64,000 nt of DNA from Trichaptum fuscoviolaceum (GCA_910574455.1 CAJSYZ010000003.1:1364001-1428000), one strand, 5' to 3'; shown: positions 1-9,103, counted from the first letter of the stretch. The notes: generated by a model from the letters alone, not told the origin. Numbers and translations are program-made.

Positions 1-342
1 TAAAATATAAGTAGTCATGCTGTACAAGCACAGAAATAAACAAATAGTATTTAATCTCCATAAGTAATATACTTGAAACTACTGCTTGCAAGGATGGATA
101 CTCCGGGCCTTTGGTGCAGGCCCGAGAAGTACACAATATTGTTTGACACACTTAACTCAATATCAAGCCTGGTAGTAGCTCATCCAATGCCATAGGGCAT
201 AGTAATGTAGTTAAAGAAGAACTGAATAAATATATCTTATGTTACTTACTGAGGGGTGGGGGCTTTTGGTAGAGAAGCTATGTTATGGACTCCGAGTCAG
301 TCAGATCCAGTATTGTAAGCCTGTTGCTTACATACAATGCAT
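1..342. other. AT-rich non-coding stretch
   Basis: I see no gene here. The open frames are short and have no recognisable motif. The stretch lies next to an LTR-like repeat read on the minus strand, so it may be decayed internal sequence of that element, but nothing in it confirms this. Confidence 0.4.
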
Positions 343-512
343 TTTCGGACTTCATTCCCACGCTTTCTGTTCCCACGCTTATAGCATATATTTGTATACC
401 ATTAGAATTACAACTAGTTATCCTCTCTCTCTTGTACTACATACTCTCGCACTATATACCCTTGTCTAAACTTCTGTCTACTGTCTGAAGTGTTTCCCTC
501 AACAGGGTTTCC
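343..512 (-). repeat. LTR-like dispersed repeat, copy 1
   Basis: Read on the minus strand, this segment matches the plus strand of 18699-18872 over most of its length. Shared landmarks are a start in GTGGAAACCC, the block GACAGTAGACAG, the block ACAAGGGTATATAGTGCGAG, a run of GA repeats, and an end near GCGTGGGAA and AAGTCCGAA. The internal stretch from TGTTGAGGG to a CAACA near 322 would fit LTR-style ends, but I found no target-site duplication. It is most likely a relic of a retrotransposon LTR; its parent element is not in the window. Confidence 0.6.
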
Positions 513-687
513 ACTTTTTTGAAGTTTTCGACAAGCTTCTGGGTCAAGCCGACCCTAAAGCTCGCACAACGCACCTTATCAGTCAGGGTTGCGTCGTGCC
601 ACCCGACCTCCCTTTTGCCTTTCCCCACCACCAGCAATACATCGCAAGAACCTGCTAAAGCTCTACCGCAAAGTATAACACGCCAGG

Positions 688-1263
688 TGTCAGGAATCCG
701 CCTCAGGTTATTTTATTTCTTTTATTTTTCTTTTATTTTCTTTTACGATCACACTCCGAGTCGGATCCCCGACATGTCCGGTCCGAAACCGGACTTTCTT
801 TAACTCCGATTCTCTTCCTTTTTGCGTAGATTACTTGCCTGTATGTTTGCAGGCCGCTAGGACAAGCGCCCTGCAAGCAATTCTCTTTTCTTTCTTTCTT
901 CCGCCACTCCGACTCGAACCTCCGCTCTACCGATGCGGGACCCCGACTAGAGCGGGACCCCGAACTCCGACTTACGTCAGCGGTATAGGTCGGACCTAGT
1001 CGGATCAGGGTCCAGTGGCTTGGTACTGTATAGTTTTTGCCTTTGTTCATCAAAACCGCGGATCCCCCTGCGAAGCACTCCACTTTTGGCCTCTTGTAAA
1101 GTGCTTCTCAGGTGATGTGTTTATCTTTAGCTCTGATGTGTAGAATAGCTTAATTGACTTGTAAAGTGCTTCTCAGAGTGAGAACCACCGCTCATTGCGT
1201 CCGATCGTCGTCCGTGTCCGATTCAGGGTCTCGAAAGCGAAGGAACCACTCTAGGTCGTAACA
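688..1263 (+). repeat. 5' LTR of chromovirus
   Basis: This copy of about 576 bp begins TGTCAGG and ends GTAACA, giving the usual TG...CA borders. It matches 6451-7025 except for a small length change in the T-rich stretch near 715 and two substitutions near 1206 and 1212. A TATA-like GTATAG lies near 1028. The predicted transcript start at 1082 divides it into U3 (688-1081) and R plus U5 (1082-1263). Confidence 0.95.
1024..1092 (+). promoter_or_regulatory. Predicted LTR promoter and self-primer
   Basis: A TATA-like GTATAG near 1028-1033 lies about 50 bases before ACTTTTGGCCT at 1082-1092. That 11-mer is the exact reverse complement of 1266-1276 just after the LTR. In Tf1-type elements the first 11 nt of the RNA fold back and prime reverse transcription, so 1082 is the predicted transcription start and 1092/1093 the predicted cleavage point. 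Start site and cleavage are inferences. Confidence 0.55.
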
Positions 1264-1276
1264 TTAGGCCAAAAGT
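1264..1276 (+). other. Primer binding site, self-priming type
   Basis: The bases immediately after the 5' LTR read TT then AGGCCAAAAGT. The 11-mer pairs perfectly with LTR positions 1082-1092 and the match stops at exactly 11 bases on both sides. I recognise no tRNA 3' end complementary to it. This position and length are what Tf1-type self-priming predicts. Confidence 0.65.
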
Positions 1277-1327
1277 TTGTTCTTTCGACGCCCTGCGATT
1301 GCACCGACCGATTTTTGATCCCTCTGA

Positions 1328-2608
1328 ATGGGAAGATTCGGACAAGAAGACTCCGACGAAGATATGACCGACCCGATCAACCCCGCGCAAGCAGCGCCCG
1401 CGCCAGGCGCTGCTCCGACTCCGACTCCGGGTGCTGCTCCCCCACAGGCCGCCCCGCCGCCCCAGCAGAGCGGAGACCTCCCCCCAGACGTCCTCCAGGC
1501 TATCAATGATGCCACCCAACCTCTCCAGTCACACCTGCAGGAGGTGACCGCCGAAAACCAGCGCCTCCACGACTTCATGAACCTGTTTGTCCGAAATGCG
1601 CAGGAAGGCGCGACCCGCACTCCCAAGGGTCCGAAGGTCGGTGCCCCGCCCGCGTTCTATGGGCGTACGCCGAAAGATAAGGAGGCGGAGAGTATCAGCT
1701 TTGAGGAGTGGTCGCAGAAGGTCCGACTTTATGTCCGGATGCGCCCCCAGGAGTTTGTAGGCAGTCCGACGATGGCCTGTCTATGGGCTGCTTCGCTACT
1801 CCGCGGGCCCGCTGAACAATGGGCTCGTCCGCACACGACCGCCGCCCTCGAGGGCACCGAAGTCCCCGCTCTCATGACCGATTTGGAACTCTTCCTGGCG
1901 TCCCTCCAGTCCGCGTTCGGACGTCCGAACATCAAGCGCCACGCTGGACAGGAGCTTATGAAACTGCGCCAGGGCAAGGACACAGTGTCGGAGTATGCGG
2001 CGAAGTTTCGTGCGTTGCTGGTGGAGTCGGAGGTGGACTGGGGGATGGATGGGAAGATGCTGGTGTTCGAGACCGGACTCAGCAGCCAGTTCCGCTACGA
2101 TCTGGCGAGCAAGGAGATCCGGGAGATGAAGAGCTTCGACCAGTGGGTCCGACTGCTTTGCGAATACGATGAGGACTTGCGTGCACGTCGGACTGGCTTC
2201 AGGCAGAACAACTGGAGTCCGAACTGGGGCTCCCGCTCGCAGGCACACCACTCCGCTTCGCGCGGACCGACTCGGGACCCCGACGCGATGGACATCGATC
2301 ACTTGAGCACTGAGGAGATGATGCGCCGCGGACTTTGCTTCCAGTGCGGTGAGCATGGACATCTGGCTCGAGACTGTCCGCAGCGGAGCAAGAGATCGAA
2401 TGGCCGATCGAAGGTGGCTTCACAGACCGCCGCCTCGTCGTCCACCGCTCCGCCCGCCGCCTCTGCGCCCGCCGCCGCTCCCAAGACACCGACTGCGACC
2501 CTCGAGGAAGTCCGCGACGAGAATCCGACCGTGAACGCCGCTCGCACTCCGACCGTTGACGAAATCGCCAAAGCGGTCGCAGCTGCTCTCAAGAGTCAGG
2601 GTTTTTGA
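1328..2608 (+). CDS. gag: Gag polyprotein of chromovirus
   Basis: This 426-residue frame encodes the structural protein that forms the virus-like particle. An N-terminal stretch (about residues 15-60) is rich in Pro, Ala and Gln. A retrotransposon-gag domain spans roughly residues 140-285, with helices containing ACLWAASLLRG and SFDQWVRLLCEY. A CCHC zinc knuckle (CFQCGEHGHLARDC, near residue 340) should bind RNA. A low-complexity Ala/Pro tail follows. The ATG at 1328 is the first long in-frame start after the primer site. The frame ends in TGA at 2606-2608, directly after the heptamer GGGTTTT, which probably shifts a share of ribosomes into pol. No internal stop is present. Confidence 0.9.
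   Translation: MGRFGQEDSDEDMTDPINPAQAAPAPGAAPTPTPGAAPPQAAPPPQQSGDLPPDVLQAINDATQPLQSHLQEVTAENQRLHDFMNLFVRNAQEGATRTPKGPKVGAPPAFYGRTPKDKEAESISFEEWSQKVRLYVRMRPQEFVGSPTMACLWAASLLRGPAEQWARPHTTAALEGTEVPALMTDLELFLASLQSAFGRPNIKRHAGQELMKLRQGKDTVSEYAAKFRALLVESEVDWGMDGKMLVFETGLSSQFRYDLASKEIREMKSFDQWVRLLCEYDEDLRARRTGFRQNNWSPNWGSRSQAHHSASRGPTRDPDAMDIDHLSTEEMMRRGLCFQCGEHGHLARDCPQRSKRSNGRSKVASQTAASSSTAPPAASAPAAAPKTPTATLEEVRDENPTVNAARTPTVDEIAKAVAAALKSQGF
2599..2605 (+). promoter_or_regulatory. Programmed -1 frameshift site, GGGTTTT
   Basis: In the gag frame the end reads CAG GGT TTT TGA. The heptamer G GGT TTT fits the X XXY YYZ slippery rule in the correct register and abuts the gag stop. Slipping back one base makes the next codon start at 2605, which is exactly the pol frame. 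Pol has no ATG at its start, so a fused Gag-Pol product is the economical reading. I did not model the downstream RNA fold. Confidence 0.7.
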
Positions 2609-5600
2609 GTGGGTCTAGGCGCGCGGTCGTTCCGCCAAAGACCCCGAACCGATTTTCGCTGTTAGATGATGATGTATCCGATCCCTCTGTGTACAATCGT
2701 ACTTCGCTAATACACAAGAGTTTGCGTCGATTCATCCATGTCCCAGTGAGAATAAGTGACGGCCAAAAGATTTTGAGCATGAGAGCGCTGCTAGACTGCG
2801 GTGCATTTTCGGTGATTATCAACCAGAAGTTGGTGCGGAAGTTCGGACTACGTACTTGTCCTCTCGACCGACCGATCAAGGTGTACAACGCCGACGATTC
2901 GCTGAACCAGAGTGGTCCGATTACAGACCAAGTCCGACTTACTCTGGAGATCGGTGGACACAAAGAAGAAGTTGATGCCACAGTGGCAAACATCGGAGAC
3001 TATCCGTTGATCATTGGGATAGATTGGCTACACCACCATAACCCGGAGATTGATTGGAACGACGAGACCATCAGCTTTACGCGATGTCCGAACGAATGCC
3101 GCCCTGTCGAAGCGGCAAGAGTCGTAGAAGCCGGACAACCGCTACCCCGCGCCGTTCGCAAGTTGCGGGCCGCGCGATGCAAGAACAGTCGACAGATGCG
3201 ACTGCGACCGCAGCCCCATGCGAGAGTCTGCGTTGCGGAAGTCGGTGATGATTCAGACGAGTCGGACAGTGAGTCTGACGACCTTGCGAAGATTCCCCCC
3301 GGATTTCGGTACTCCGAAAAGTACATGGACATCTACCATGATGCGGAGCAGTTCTATGTGGCGGACGATCCGGACTTTGTGCATAAAGTTGCGGCCTCGT
3401 ATACCTGGTCGCAGGCGATTGCGGAGAAGTCGGCAGTGAAGGAGGGCGACAAGTCCTTCGAGGAGATGGTCCCCCCGCAGTACCGCGAGTTTGCGAAGGT
3501 GTTTTCGAAGTCAGAGGCCGACCGGTTGCCCAAGAGGAAGCCGTTCGACCATGCGATCGACTTGGAGCCCGGATCGACCCCTTCGTACAGTAAGATCTAT
3601 CCTATGGCACCGACGGAGCGGGCCGCCTTGAAGGAGTTCATTGAGGAGAACCTTCGAAAGGGTTACATCCGACCGTCGAAGTCCCCCGCCGCTGCTCCGG
3701 TCTTCTTCATCAAAAAGAAGGACGGATCGCTTCGGATGGTTGTCGACTACCGAAAACTCAATGAAATCACCGTCAAAAATCGGTACCCGCTTCCCCTGAC
3801 CACCGAACTCATCGATTCCTTGAAGAAGGCCCGCGTCTTCACCAAGCTCGACTTGCGGGCCGGATACAACAATATCCGCATCAAGGAAGGCGACGAGTGG
3901 AAGGCCGCTTTTCGGACTCAGGAGGGCCACTTCGAACCGACTGTTATGACTTTCGGACTTACGAACGCACCCGCTACGTTTCAGCGGATGATGAACGAGC
4001 TCTTCAAGGATATGCTGGATGTTATTGTCATTATCTACCTCGATGACATCTGCATTTTTTCGGAGAACGAGTCGGAGCACGAGGAACACGTTAAGGAGGT
4101 ACTCCGACGTCTGGAGAAGTATGACCTGTTCTGTAAGCCCGAAAAGTGCGAGTTCCACAAGGACTCCATTGAGTACTTGGGTATGATCATTGGCTCTGGG
4201 ATTATCTCGATGGATCCGAAGAAGGTCGAAGCGGTGGCCGACTGGCCAACTCCGGCGAAGGTGAAGGACATTCAGGCTTTCTTGGGGTTCGCAAACTTCT
4301 ACCGACGTTTTATCAAGGACTTCTCGAAGCTGGCGGTTCCCATGACCGAATTGTTGCGGAAGGATGTCCAGTGGCGCTGGACTACCCGCCAGCAAGAGTC
4401 CTTCGATGGTCTGAAGAAGAAGTTTGCTGAGGCACCGGTCCTCGCGATGCCCGACCTTGAGAAACCCTTCATCCTCGAATGTGATGCATCGGACTTCGCG
4501 ACCGGAGCGGTACTTTCGCAGATCGGACCAGATGGTGACATTCACCCAGTGGCCTACTATTCGAAGTCCTTGGGCGATGCGGAGAGGAACTACGAGATCC
4601 ACGACAAAGAGCTCCTAGCCATTGTCCGAGCCTTGGACGAGTGGCGGCACTATCTCGAAGGAAGTCCGCACAAAATTGATATTGTGTCGGACCACCGAAA
4701 CCTGCTCTTCTTCGCGGAAGCCCGAAACCTTACGAGACGCCAGGCCCGCTGGAGCTTGTTCCTTAGCCGTTTTGACTTTCTGATCTGTCACCGTCCCGGA
4801 CGACTCGGTGGAAAGCCGGATGCTTTGTCCAGGCGCGAAGATCTTCGCCCTGACGGACCGGACAATACGAACAAGGTCCTGCTGGACACGAACCGCTTCT
4901 ATACGTTGGCGATGCGACAAGGGATGGTCCGGGCAGAGGGGGATACGGAGTTGTTGCGGAGGATTCGGGAGTCCGAGAGGTTTGACGAGGAATTGGTCGA
5001 GGCGATCGAGAAGGTGAAGGAAGGGGCTCCGCGCGCGCTGGCGAACGATCTGGAGGAGTGGAACACGGAGGATGGGCTGCTGCTGTACCGGGGTAAGGTC
5101 TATGTGCCGAAGGACGAGGAGATCCGCCGCGATATCGTCAAGTTACACCACGATTCGCTTCCGGTCGGACATCCGGGTCGTTGGAAGACCTACGAGCTGG
5201 TGAGTCGGAATTACTGGTGGCCTGGTATGTCCACATTCGTCGAGCGGTACGTGTCGGGGTGTGACACTTGTATACGGACGAAGAACATCCCGCAACGTCC
5301 GGTTGGTCCGCTTCAGCCCAACGAAGTACCAGACGGACCCTGGCAGGTCATTTCTTGCGATTTCATCACCCAGCTGCCACAGTCCGGTGAATACGACGCG
5401 ATCTTCGTGGTGGTAGACCGACTCACCAAGCAGGCCCATTTCATACCGACGACCTCGGATATTGACTCTGCGCGGACGGCCGACTTGTTTGTGTCCGAAG
5501 TTTGGAAACACCATGGCACGCCGCGCAAAGTCATTTCGGACCGGGGTACGCAGTTCGTGTCCCGGTTTATGAAGGCGGTACTCCATCGACTTGGGATCGA

Positions 5601-6408
5601 GGGCGCAACATCGACATCCTTCCACCCGCAAACGGACGGTCAGACCGAGCGGGTGAACCAGGAGTTGGAACAGTATCTTCGCGCGTTCACGGACGTCCGA
5701 CAGGAAAATTGGTCGGAGTTACTGCCCATGGCGGAGTTTGCGCACAACACGCAAGCGCACTCCGCTACCAAGGTGTCTCCCTTCGCGCTGTTGTATGGAT
5801 ACGACCCCAAGTTCACCATTGTACCGAGTGCCGGACTTTCGACGGTACCCGCAGCGGATGACCGACTCGACCTGCTTCAGAAGGCTCAGGAGGACGCTCG
5901 CGCGGCTCTCGAAGTCGCAGCGGAGCGGATGAAGCGGTACTACGACCAGGGACATGCAGACACGCCGGACATCCGACCAGGAGATAAGGTATGGCTCGAC
6001 GCACGGAATATTGCAATACCGGGCACGCGCAAGCTGAATCCGCGGAGACTCGGACCCTACACGGTTTTGCGGAAGATCGGACTCTTGAATTACGAGCTTC
6101 AGCTGCCTGCGACTATGCGGATTCACCCAGTGTTCCATGTGTCGCTTCTCACGAAGTATACACCGGACACTATTCCTGGTCGCGTCCAGACACCGCCAGA
6201 GCCCGTAAACGTCGACGGCGACATCGAATACGAAGTATCCAAAGTCCTTAATTCGCGCCGAAGCGGTCGAGGTCGGACTCTGCAGTATTTGGTTCACTGG
6301 AAAGGCTATGGACCCGAGGAAGACCAATGGATCGATGCCGCGAACATGGAGCATGCCCCCGCCGTTATCCGAAAGTTCTATCGTTGGTACCCCGACGCCA
6401 TTTGCTAA
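2605..6408 (+). CDS. pol: Pol polyprotein with chromodomain
   Basis: This open frame of 1,267 codons supplies the enzymes for element copying and insertion. An aspartic protease motif LLDCGAF sits at about residue 62; the usual triad is DSG or DTG, so DCG is unusual. Reverse transcriptase follows, with RMVVDYRKLN and the catalytic IYLDDI near residue 477. RNase H is marked by ECDASDFATGAVL near 630. Integrase has an HHCC zinc finger (about 850-905), DDE-core landmarks CDFITQLP, ISDRGTQF and QTERVNQELE (about 930-1030), and a GPY/F-like RRLGPYTV. A chromodomain (YLVHWKGYGPEEDQW) closes the protein and probably guides insertion to heterochromatin. Position 2605 is a TTG, so translation most likely enters by frameshifting from gag. 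Confidence 0.95.
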   Translation: MSGSRRAVVPPKTPNRFSLLDDDVSDPSVYNRTSLIHKSLRRFIHVPVRISDGQKILSMRALLDCGAFSVIINQKLVRKFGLRTCPLDRPIKVYNADDSLNQSGPITDQVRLTLEIGGHKEEVDATVANIGDYPLIIGIDWLHHHNPEIDWNDETISFTRCPNECRPVEAARVVEAGQPLPRAVRKLRAARCKNSRQMRLRPQPHARVCVAEVGDDSDESDSESDDLAKIPPGFRYSEKYMDIYHDAEQFYVADDPDFVHKVAASYTWSQAIAEKSAVKEGDKSFEEMVPPQYREFAKVFSKSEADRLPKRKPFDHAIDLEPGSTPSYSKIYPMAPTERAALKEFIEENLRKGYIRPSKSPAAAPVFFIKKKDGSLRMVVDYRKLNEITVKNRYPLPLTTELIDSLKKARVFTKLDLRAGYNNIRIKEGDEWKAAFRTQEGHFEPTVMTFGLTNAPATFQRMMNELFKDMLDVIVIIYLDDICIFSENESEHEEHVKEVLRRLEKYDLFCKPEKCEFHKDSIEYLGMIIGSGIISMDPKKVEAVADWPTPAKVKDIQAFLGFANFYRRFIKDFSKLAVPMTELLRKDVQWRWTTRQQESFDGLKKKFAEAPVLAMPDLEKPFILECDASDFATGAVLSQIGPDGDIHPVAYYSKSLGDAERNYEIHDKELLAIVRALDEWRHYLEGSPHKIDIVSDHRNLLFFAEARNLTRRQARWSLFLSRFDFLICHRPGRLGGKPDALSRREDLRPDGPDNTNKVLLDTNRFYTLAMRQGMVRAEGDTELLRRIRESERFDEELVEAIEKVKEGAPRALANDLEEWNTEDGLLLYRGKVYVPKDEEIRRDIVKLHHDSLPVGHPGRWKTYELVSRNYWWPGMSTFVERYVSGCDTCIRTKNIPQRPVGPLQPNEVPDGPWQVISCDFITQLPQSGEYDAIFVVVDRLTKQAHFIPTTSDIDSARTADLFVSEVWKHHGTPRKVISDRGTQFVSRFMKAVLHRLGIEGATSTSFHPQTDGQTERVNQELEQYLRAFTDVRQENWSELLPMAEFAHNTQAHSATKVSPFALLYGYDPKFTIVPSAGLSTVPAADDRLDLLQKAQEDARAALEVAAERMKRYYDQGHADTPDIRPGDKVWLDARNIAIPGTRKLNPRRLGPYTVLRKIGLLNYELQLPATMRIHPVFHVSLLTKYTPDTIPGRVQTPPEPVNVDGDIEYEVSKVLNSRRSGRGRTLQYLVHWKGYGPEEDQWIDAANMEHAPAVIRKFYRWYPDAIC

Positions 6409-6436
6409 CGAACGCGCGCGCTCTTTAGGAGCGCCC

Positions 6437-6450
6437 TTGGAGGGGGATAA
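6437..6450 (+). other. Polypurine tract
   Basis: The sequence TTGGAGGGGGATAA directly precedes the 3' LTR start TGTCAGG. A purine run at this place is the expected primer for plus-strand DNA synthesis in LTR retrotransposons. Confidence 0.75.
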
Positions 6451-7025
6451 TGTCAGGAATCCGCCTCAGGTTATTTTATTTCTTTTATTTTATTTTATTT
6501 TCTTTTACGATCACACTCCGAGTCGGATCCCCGACATGTCCGGTCCGAAACCGGACTTTCTTTAACTCCGATTCTCTTCCTTTTTGCGTAGATTACTTGC
6601 CTGTATGTTTGCAGGCCGCTAGGACAAGCGCCCTGCAAGCAATTCTCTTTTCTTTCTTTCTTCCGCCACTCCGACTCGAACCTCCGCTCTACCGATGCGG
6701 GACCCCGACTAGAGCGGGACCCCGAACTCCGACTTACGTCAGCGGTATAGGTCGGACCTAGTCGGATCAGGGTCCAGTGGCTTGGTACTGTATAGTTTTT
6801 GCCTTTGTTCATCAAAACCGCGGATCCCCCTGCGAAGCACTCCACTTTTGGCCTCTTGTAAAGTGCTTCTCAGGTGATGTGTTTATCTTTAGCTCTGATG
6901 TGTAGAATAGCTTAATTGACTTGTAAAGTGCTTCTCAGAGTGAGAACCACCGCTCATTGCGTCCGATTGTCGTCTGTGTCCGATTCAGGGTCTCGAAAGC
7001 GAAGGAACCACTCTAGGTCGTAACA
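6451..7025 (+). repeat. 3' LTR of chromovirus
   Basis: This is the second LTR copy, about 575 bp, from TGTCAGG to TAACA. It carries the same ACTTTTGGCCT self-primer motif at 6844-6854. It differs from the 5' copy in the T-rich tract and at two C-to-T positions near 6967 and 6973. Confidence 0.95.
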
Positions 7026-7256
7026 AGTACCGTGACATTCCGATAATTCGGACAAAATCATAATATATTCATTTCCGCTTCAAATCACTTCGGATTTTTC
7101 GCAATGGGAAGGGAGTTATATGTACTTTGTACCAAGAAGGTCTGCTACCTTACTGTCGAAAAGCATGTGGCTTTGGATGTTCGCGGCAACTAGCCGAAGG
7201 TCCTGGACAGTCTCACGATCTTCTCTGGTGTATACACGAACATTGGCAATGCCGAA
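7026..7256. other. Non-coding flank with diverged short repeats
   Basis: I see no gene. Words such as GTGGCTTTGGATGTTC near 7168 recur with changes near 7558 (GTGTGGCTTCGGATGTTC), on the far side of the minisatellite. The two flanks therefore look like diverged copies of one repeat family, and the minisatellite may have grown inside it. Confidence 0.4.
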
Positions 7257-7456
7257 CATCGCAGTTATTCGCAGATGTTCTGCAGATATTCGCAGATATT
7301 TGCAGATGTTCTGCAGATGTTCTCGCAGATATTCTGCAGATATTCTGCAGATGTTCTCGCAGATGTTCTGCAGATATTCTGCAGATATTCGCAGATATTT
7401 GCAGATGTTCTGCAGATATTCGCAGATATTCGCAGATGTTCTGCAGATGTTCTTCT
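7257..7456. repeat. Minisatellite of 10-12 bp GCAGATATTCT units
   Basis: About 200 bp consists of tandem variants of GCAGATATTC, GCAGATATTCT and GCAGATGTTCT. Units of 10, 11 and 12 bases alternate in a higher-order pattern. Several frames stay open across it on both strands, but only because the unit lacks stop codons; I do not regard these as genes. Confidence 0.9.
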
Positions 7457-8282
7457 CATAAAATATAGCATTTAGCTACCATTTTTGATGTTCTTGTTAG
7501 TGTATTTATTTTGTGCATATATACTACATATTTTGTACCATGTTACCCGAAGATCGTGTGGCTTCGGATGTTCACGAAGGTCTCGCAAACATCGGCAATT
7601 TGAATGCCAAACATCGTGAATGTTTTGGGATTCTACCGAAGTCTCACGAACTTCTTTGGGTAAATAGGGGGACGAACATCGGGAGCTTTCATATGGTTAC
7701 ACAGCAAGGACAACCGTCATATGGAATCCACCTGAGTCCCACTATATGGTCACATGTAGAGTGACCATATACGGGTCCATATGTCTTCCATCTGGTTCCA
7801 TGCTGACTTTTAATAGATCCATAATGGATCCAGGTGCCCACATAGCTCCAGCTGGGCAACCCATATAGATGTCAGCCGTAGTTTGTACCATAATTAATTT
7901 TAATTAATATTCAATTACTTAGGCTCATCCGCAGCTAGCTTTTGAAATAGCAATAAAAGATTGTATAAAAGATAAATATCTACAACATTAGCTTTCAAAC
8001 GAAGCACTAAGTATTAAGCTAAAGTCGAAATCATCATCTTCATCCACTTCCTTCTGCTGATGGAACTAAGTAAGAATGTCAGTGCCATCAACTTAATTTT
8101 AATTCTATACGCACCACTATAGCTCCCTTCCCCCAGCTTTTGCTTGCGTTTCTTCAACCTGTATGCGAATTGTTGAGTTGCGGAAAACGCGACTCGGGAG
8201 AACAAAAAGAAAAAACAGATCAAAACAGACAGATGTGGTTGACAGCAAGCAGATAGCTTTCGGCAGCGGGAGAGGGGATACC
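7457..8282. other. Non-coding, repeat-rich interval
   Basis: No gene is supported. The part at about 7690-7870 is rich in ATATGG/CCATAT words and contains CCAGCTGG-like palindromes; similar words recur at 9160-9345 on the other side of the hypothetical gene. The stretch near 8100-8280 is the probable 3' flank of that gene. Confidence 0.4.
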
Positions 8283-9103
8283 TCATGCATCCTCGGTGGC
8301 GATGGCCCGCTGTGGATGAGAGTGTGAATGCAGGCCGCCATCCTCCTCCTCGGTTTTCCCAACAGTCCCTCCTGCGGCAACAGACATACCATGCAATGCG
8401 TTATAGCCATACAATGGCCACGCAACAGCGCCATAATGTGCATATCCTGTCGGCGAGGGGTAGTATGTGTACGCTGGGGTGGAGGGATGTGTTTGCCCCG
8501 ATGATGTTCCACCGACGGTGTTGCTGGTGTGTGCGGCACTTTCGGGATTGGCGTTTCCTGCTGGTGCCGGTGGCGACGTATATCCAGGGTATTCGATTCC
8601 TGACTCGGAGCTGGTAGGCGTAGGCGCAGGCGAGGCGACGCAAGTCGCTTGTGGAGGAGACGAAATCTCTGCGCCGGTGTTGGCAGGTGTTACCGACGTT
8701 GGCGACGACATGGGAATGGGTGAGGTATAAGCACCTTGTGGGGCACATGCGACATGGGACGATATGCGATATGGATGGTAATTCACGCCATACTGTGGCA
8801 CGTAATGCTGGTGCTGCTGTTATGCTGTTCAGTACCAAGATACATGCCCGACTGAACGGGTTGACTTACCGCTGGAGCAGTGTTCGTTGGAAATGGGATG
8901 GTCTGACCATCACTAGATGAAGGAGCGACTTTGTGAAGCGAGGTGAAAGAGGCACAGCGTCGAGTCACTCTTCCTTCATTGCGTATGCCGCCAGGTGAGT
9001 AAGGAGAAGAGGAGCGAGGGATAGAGAAGAGACGGACGGTGAAGTCTTCAGTATGTATGCACTTATTTGCGCAATGTTCGAAATATGGGTTAGGGCTGGT
9101 CAA
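8283..9103 (-). CDS. Hypothetical Pro/Ser/Thr-rich protein
   Basis: I do not recognise this gene. Two frames join across a well-formed 77-nt intron: exon 1 9103-8870, donor GTAAGT, acceptor CCACAG, exon 2 8792-8283, giving about 247 residues in one frame. The second half is low in complexity, with many Pro, Ser, Thr, Gly and Tyr residues (for example AYTYYPSPTGYAHYG) and a His/Ser-rich tail. No catalytic or DNA-binding motif is visible, so the protein is probably disordered. The upstream start is uncertain and a further 5' exon may exist. It could also be the C-terminal remnant of a longer regulatory protein. It lies between two repeat-rich stretches, beside the minisatellite. Confidence 0.4.

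Larger units (their letters stand above)
688..7025 (+). mobile_element. Ty3/gypsy chromovirus, apparently intact
   Basis: This is a complete LTR retrotransposon of about 6.3 kb. In order it holds a 5' LTR, a self-primer binding site, gag, pol (protease, reverse transcriptase, RNase H, integrase, chromodomain), a purine-rich tract and a 3' LTR. The integrase-after-RNase-H order and terminal chromodomain place it among the chromoviruses. The LTRs differ at only a few of about 575 positions and both large frames are open, which points to a recent insertion that may still be able to move. The five bases flanking each end (CCAGG and AGTAC) do not match, so the usual target-site duplication is missing. 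The element is GC-rich compared with its AT-rich flanks and unusually full of TCCGA/TCGGA words. Confidence 0.95.

Noticed and set aside
900..960. tRNA-like stretch in the LTR (CGACTCGAACC and a GC stem)
   Set aside because: No cloverleaf could be drawn, and it recurs unchanged in the 3' LTR as part of the element.
3511..4602. 363-codon minus-strand frame in pol
   Set aside because: Antisense shadow of the reverse transcriptase region in GC-rich coding DNA.
7257..7456. Possible CRISPR-like array
   Set aside because: Units are tandem with no unique spacers, and the window is eukaryotic.
7120..7475. Four overlapping open frames on both strands across the minisatellite
   Set aside because: They exist only because the repeat unit lacks stop codons. 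All frames are open, and translations are simple repeats such as CRYSADI.
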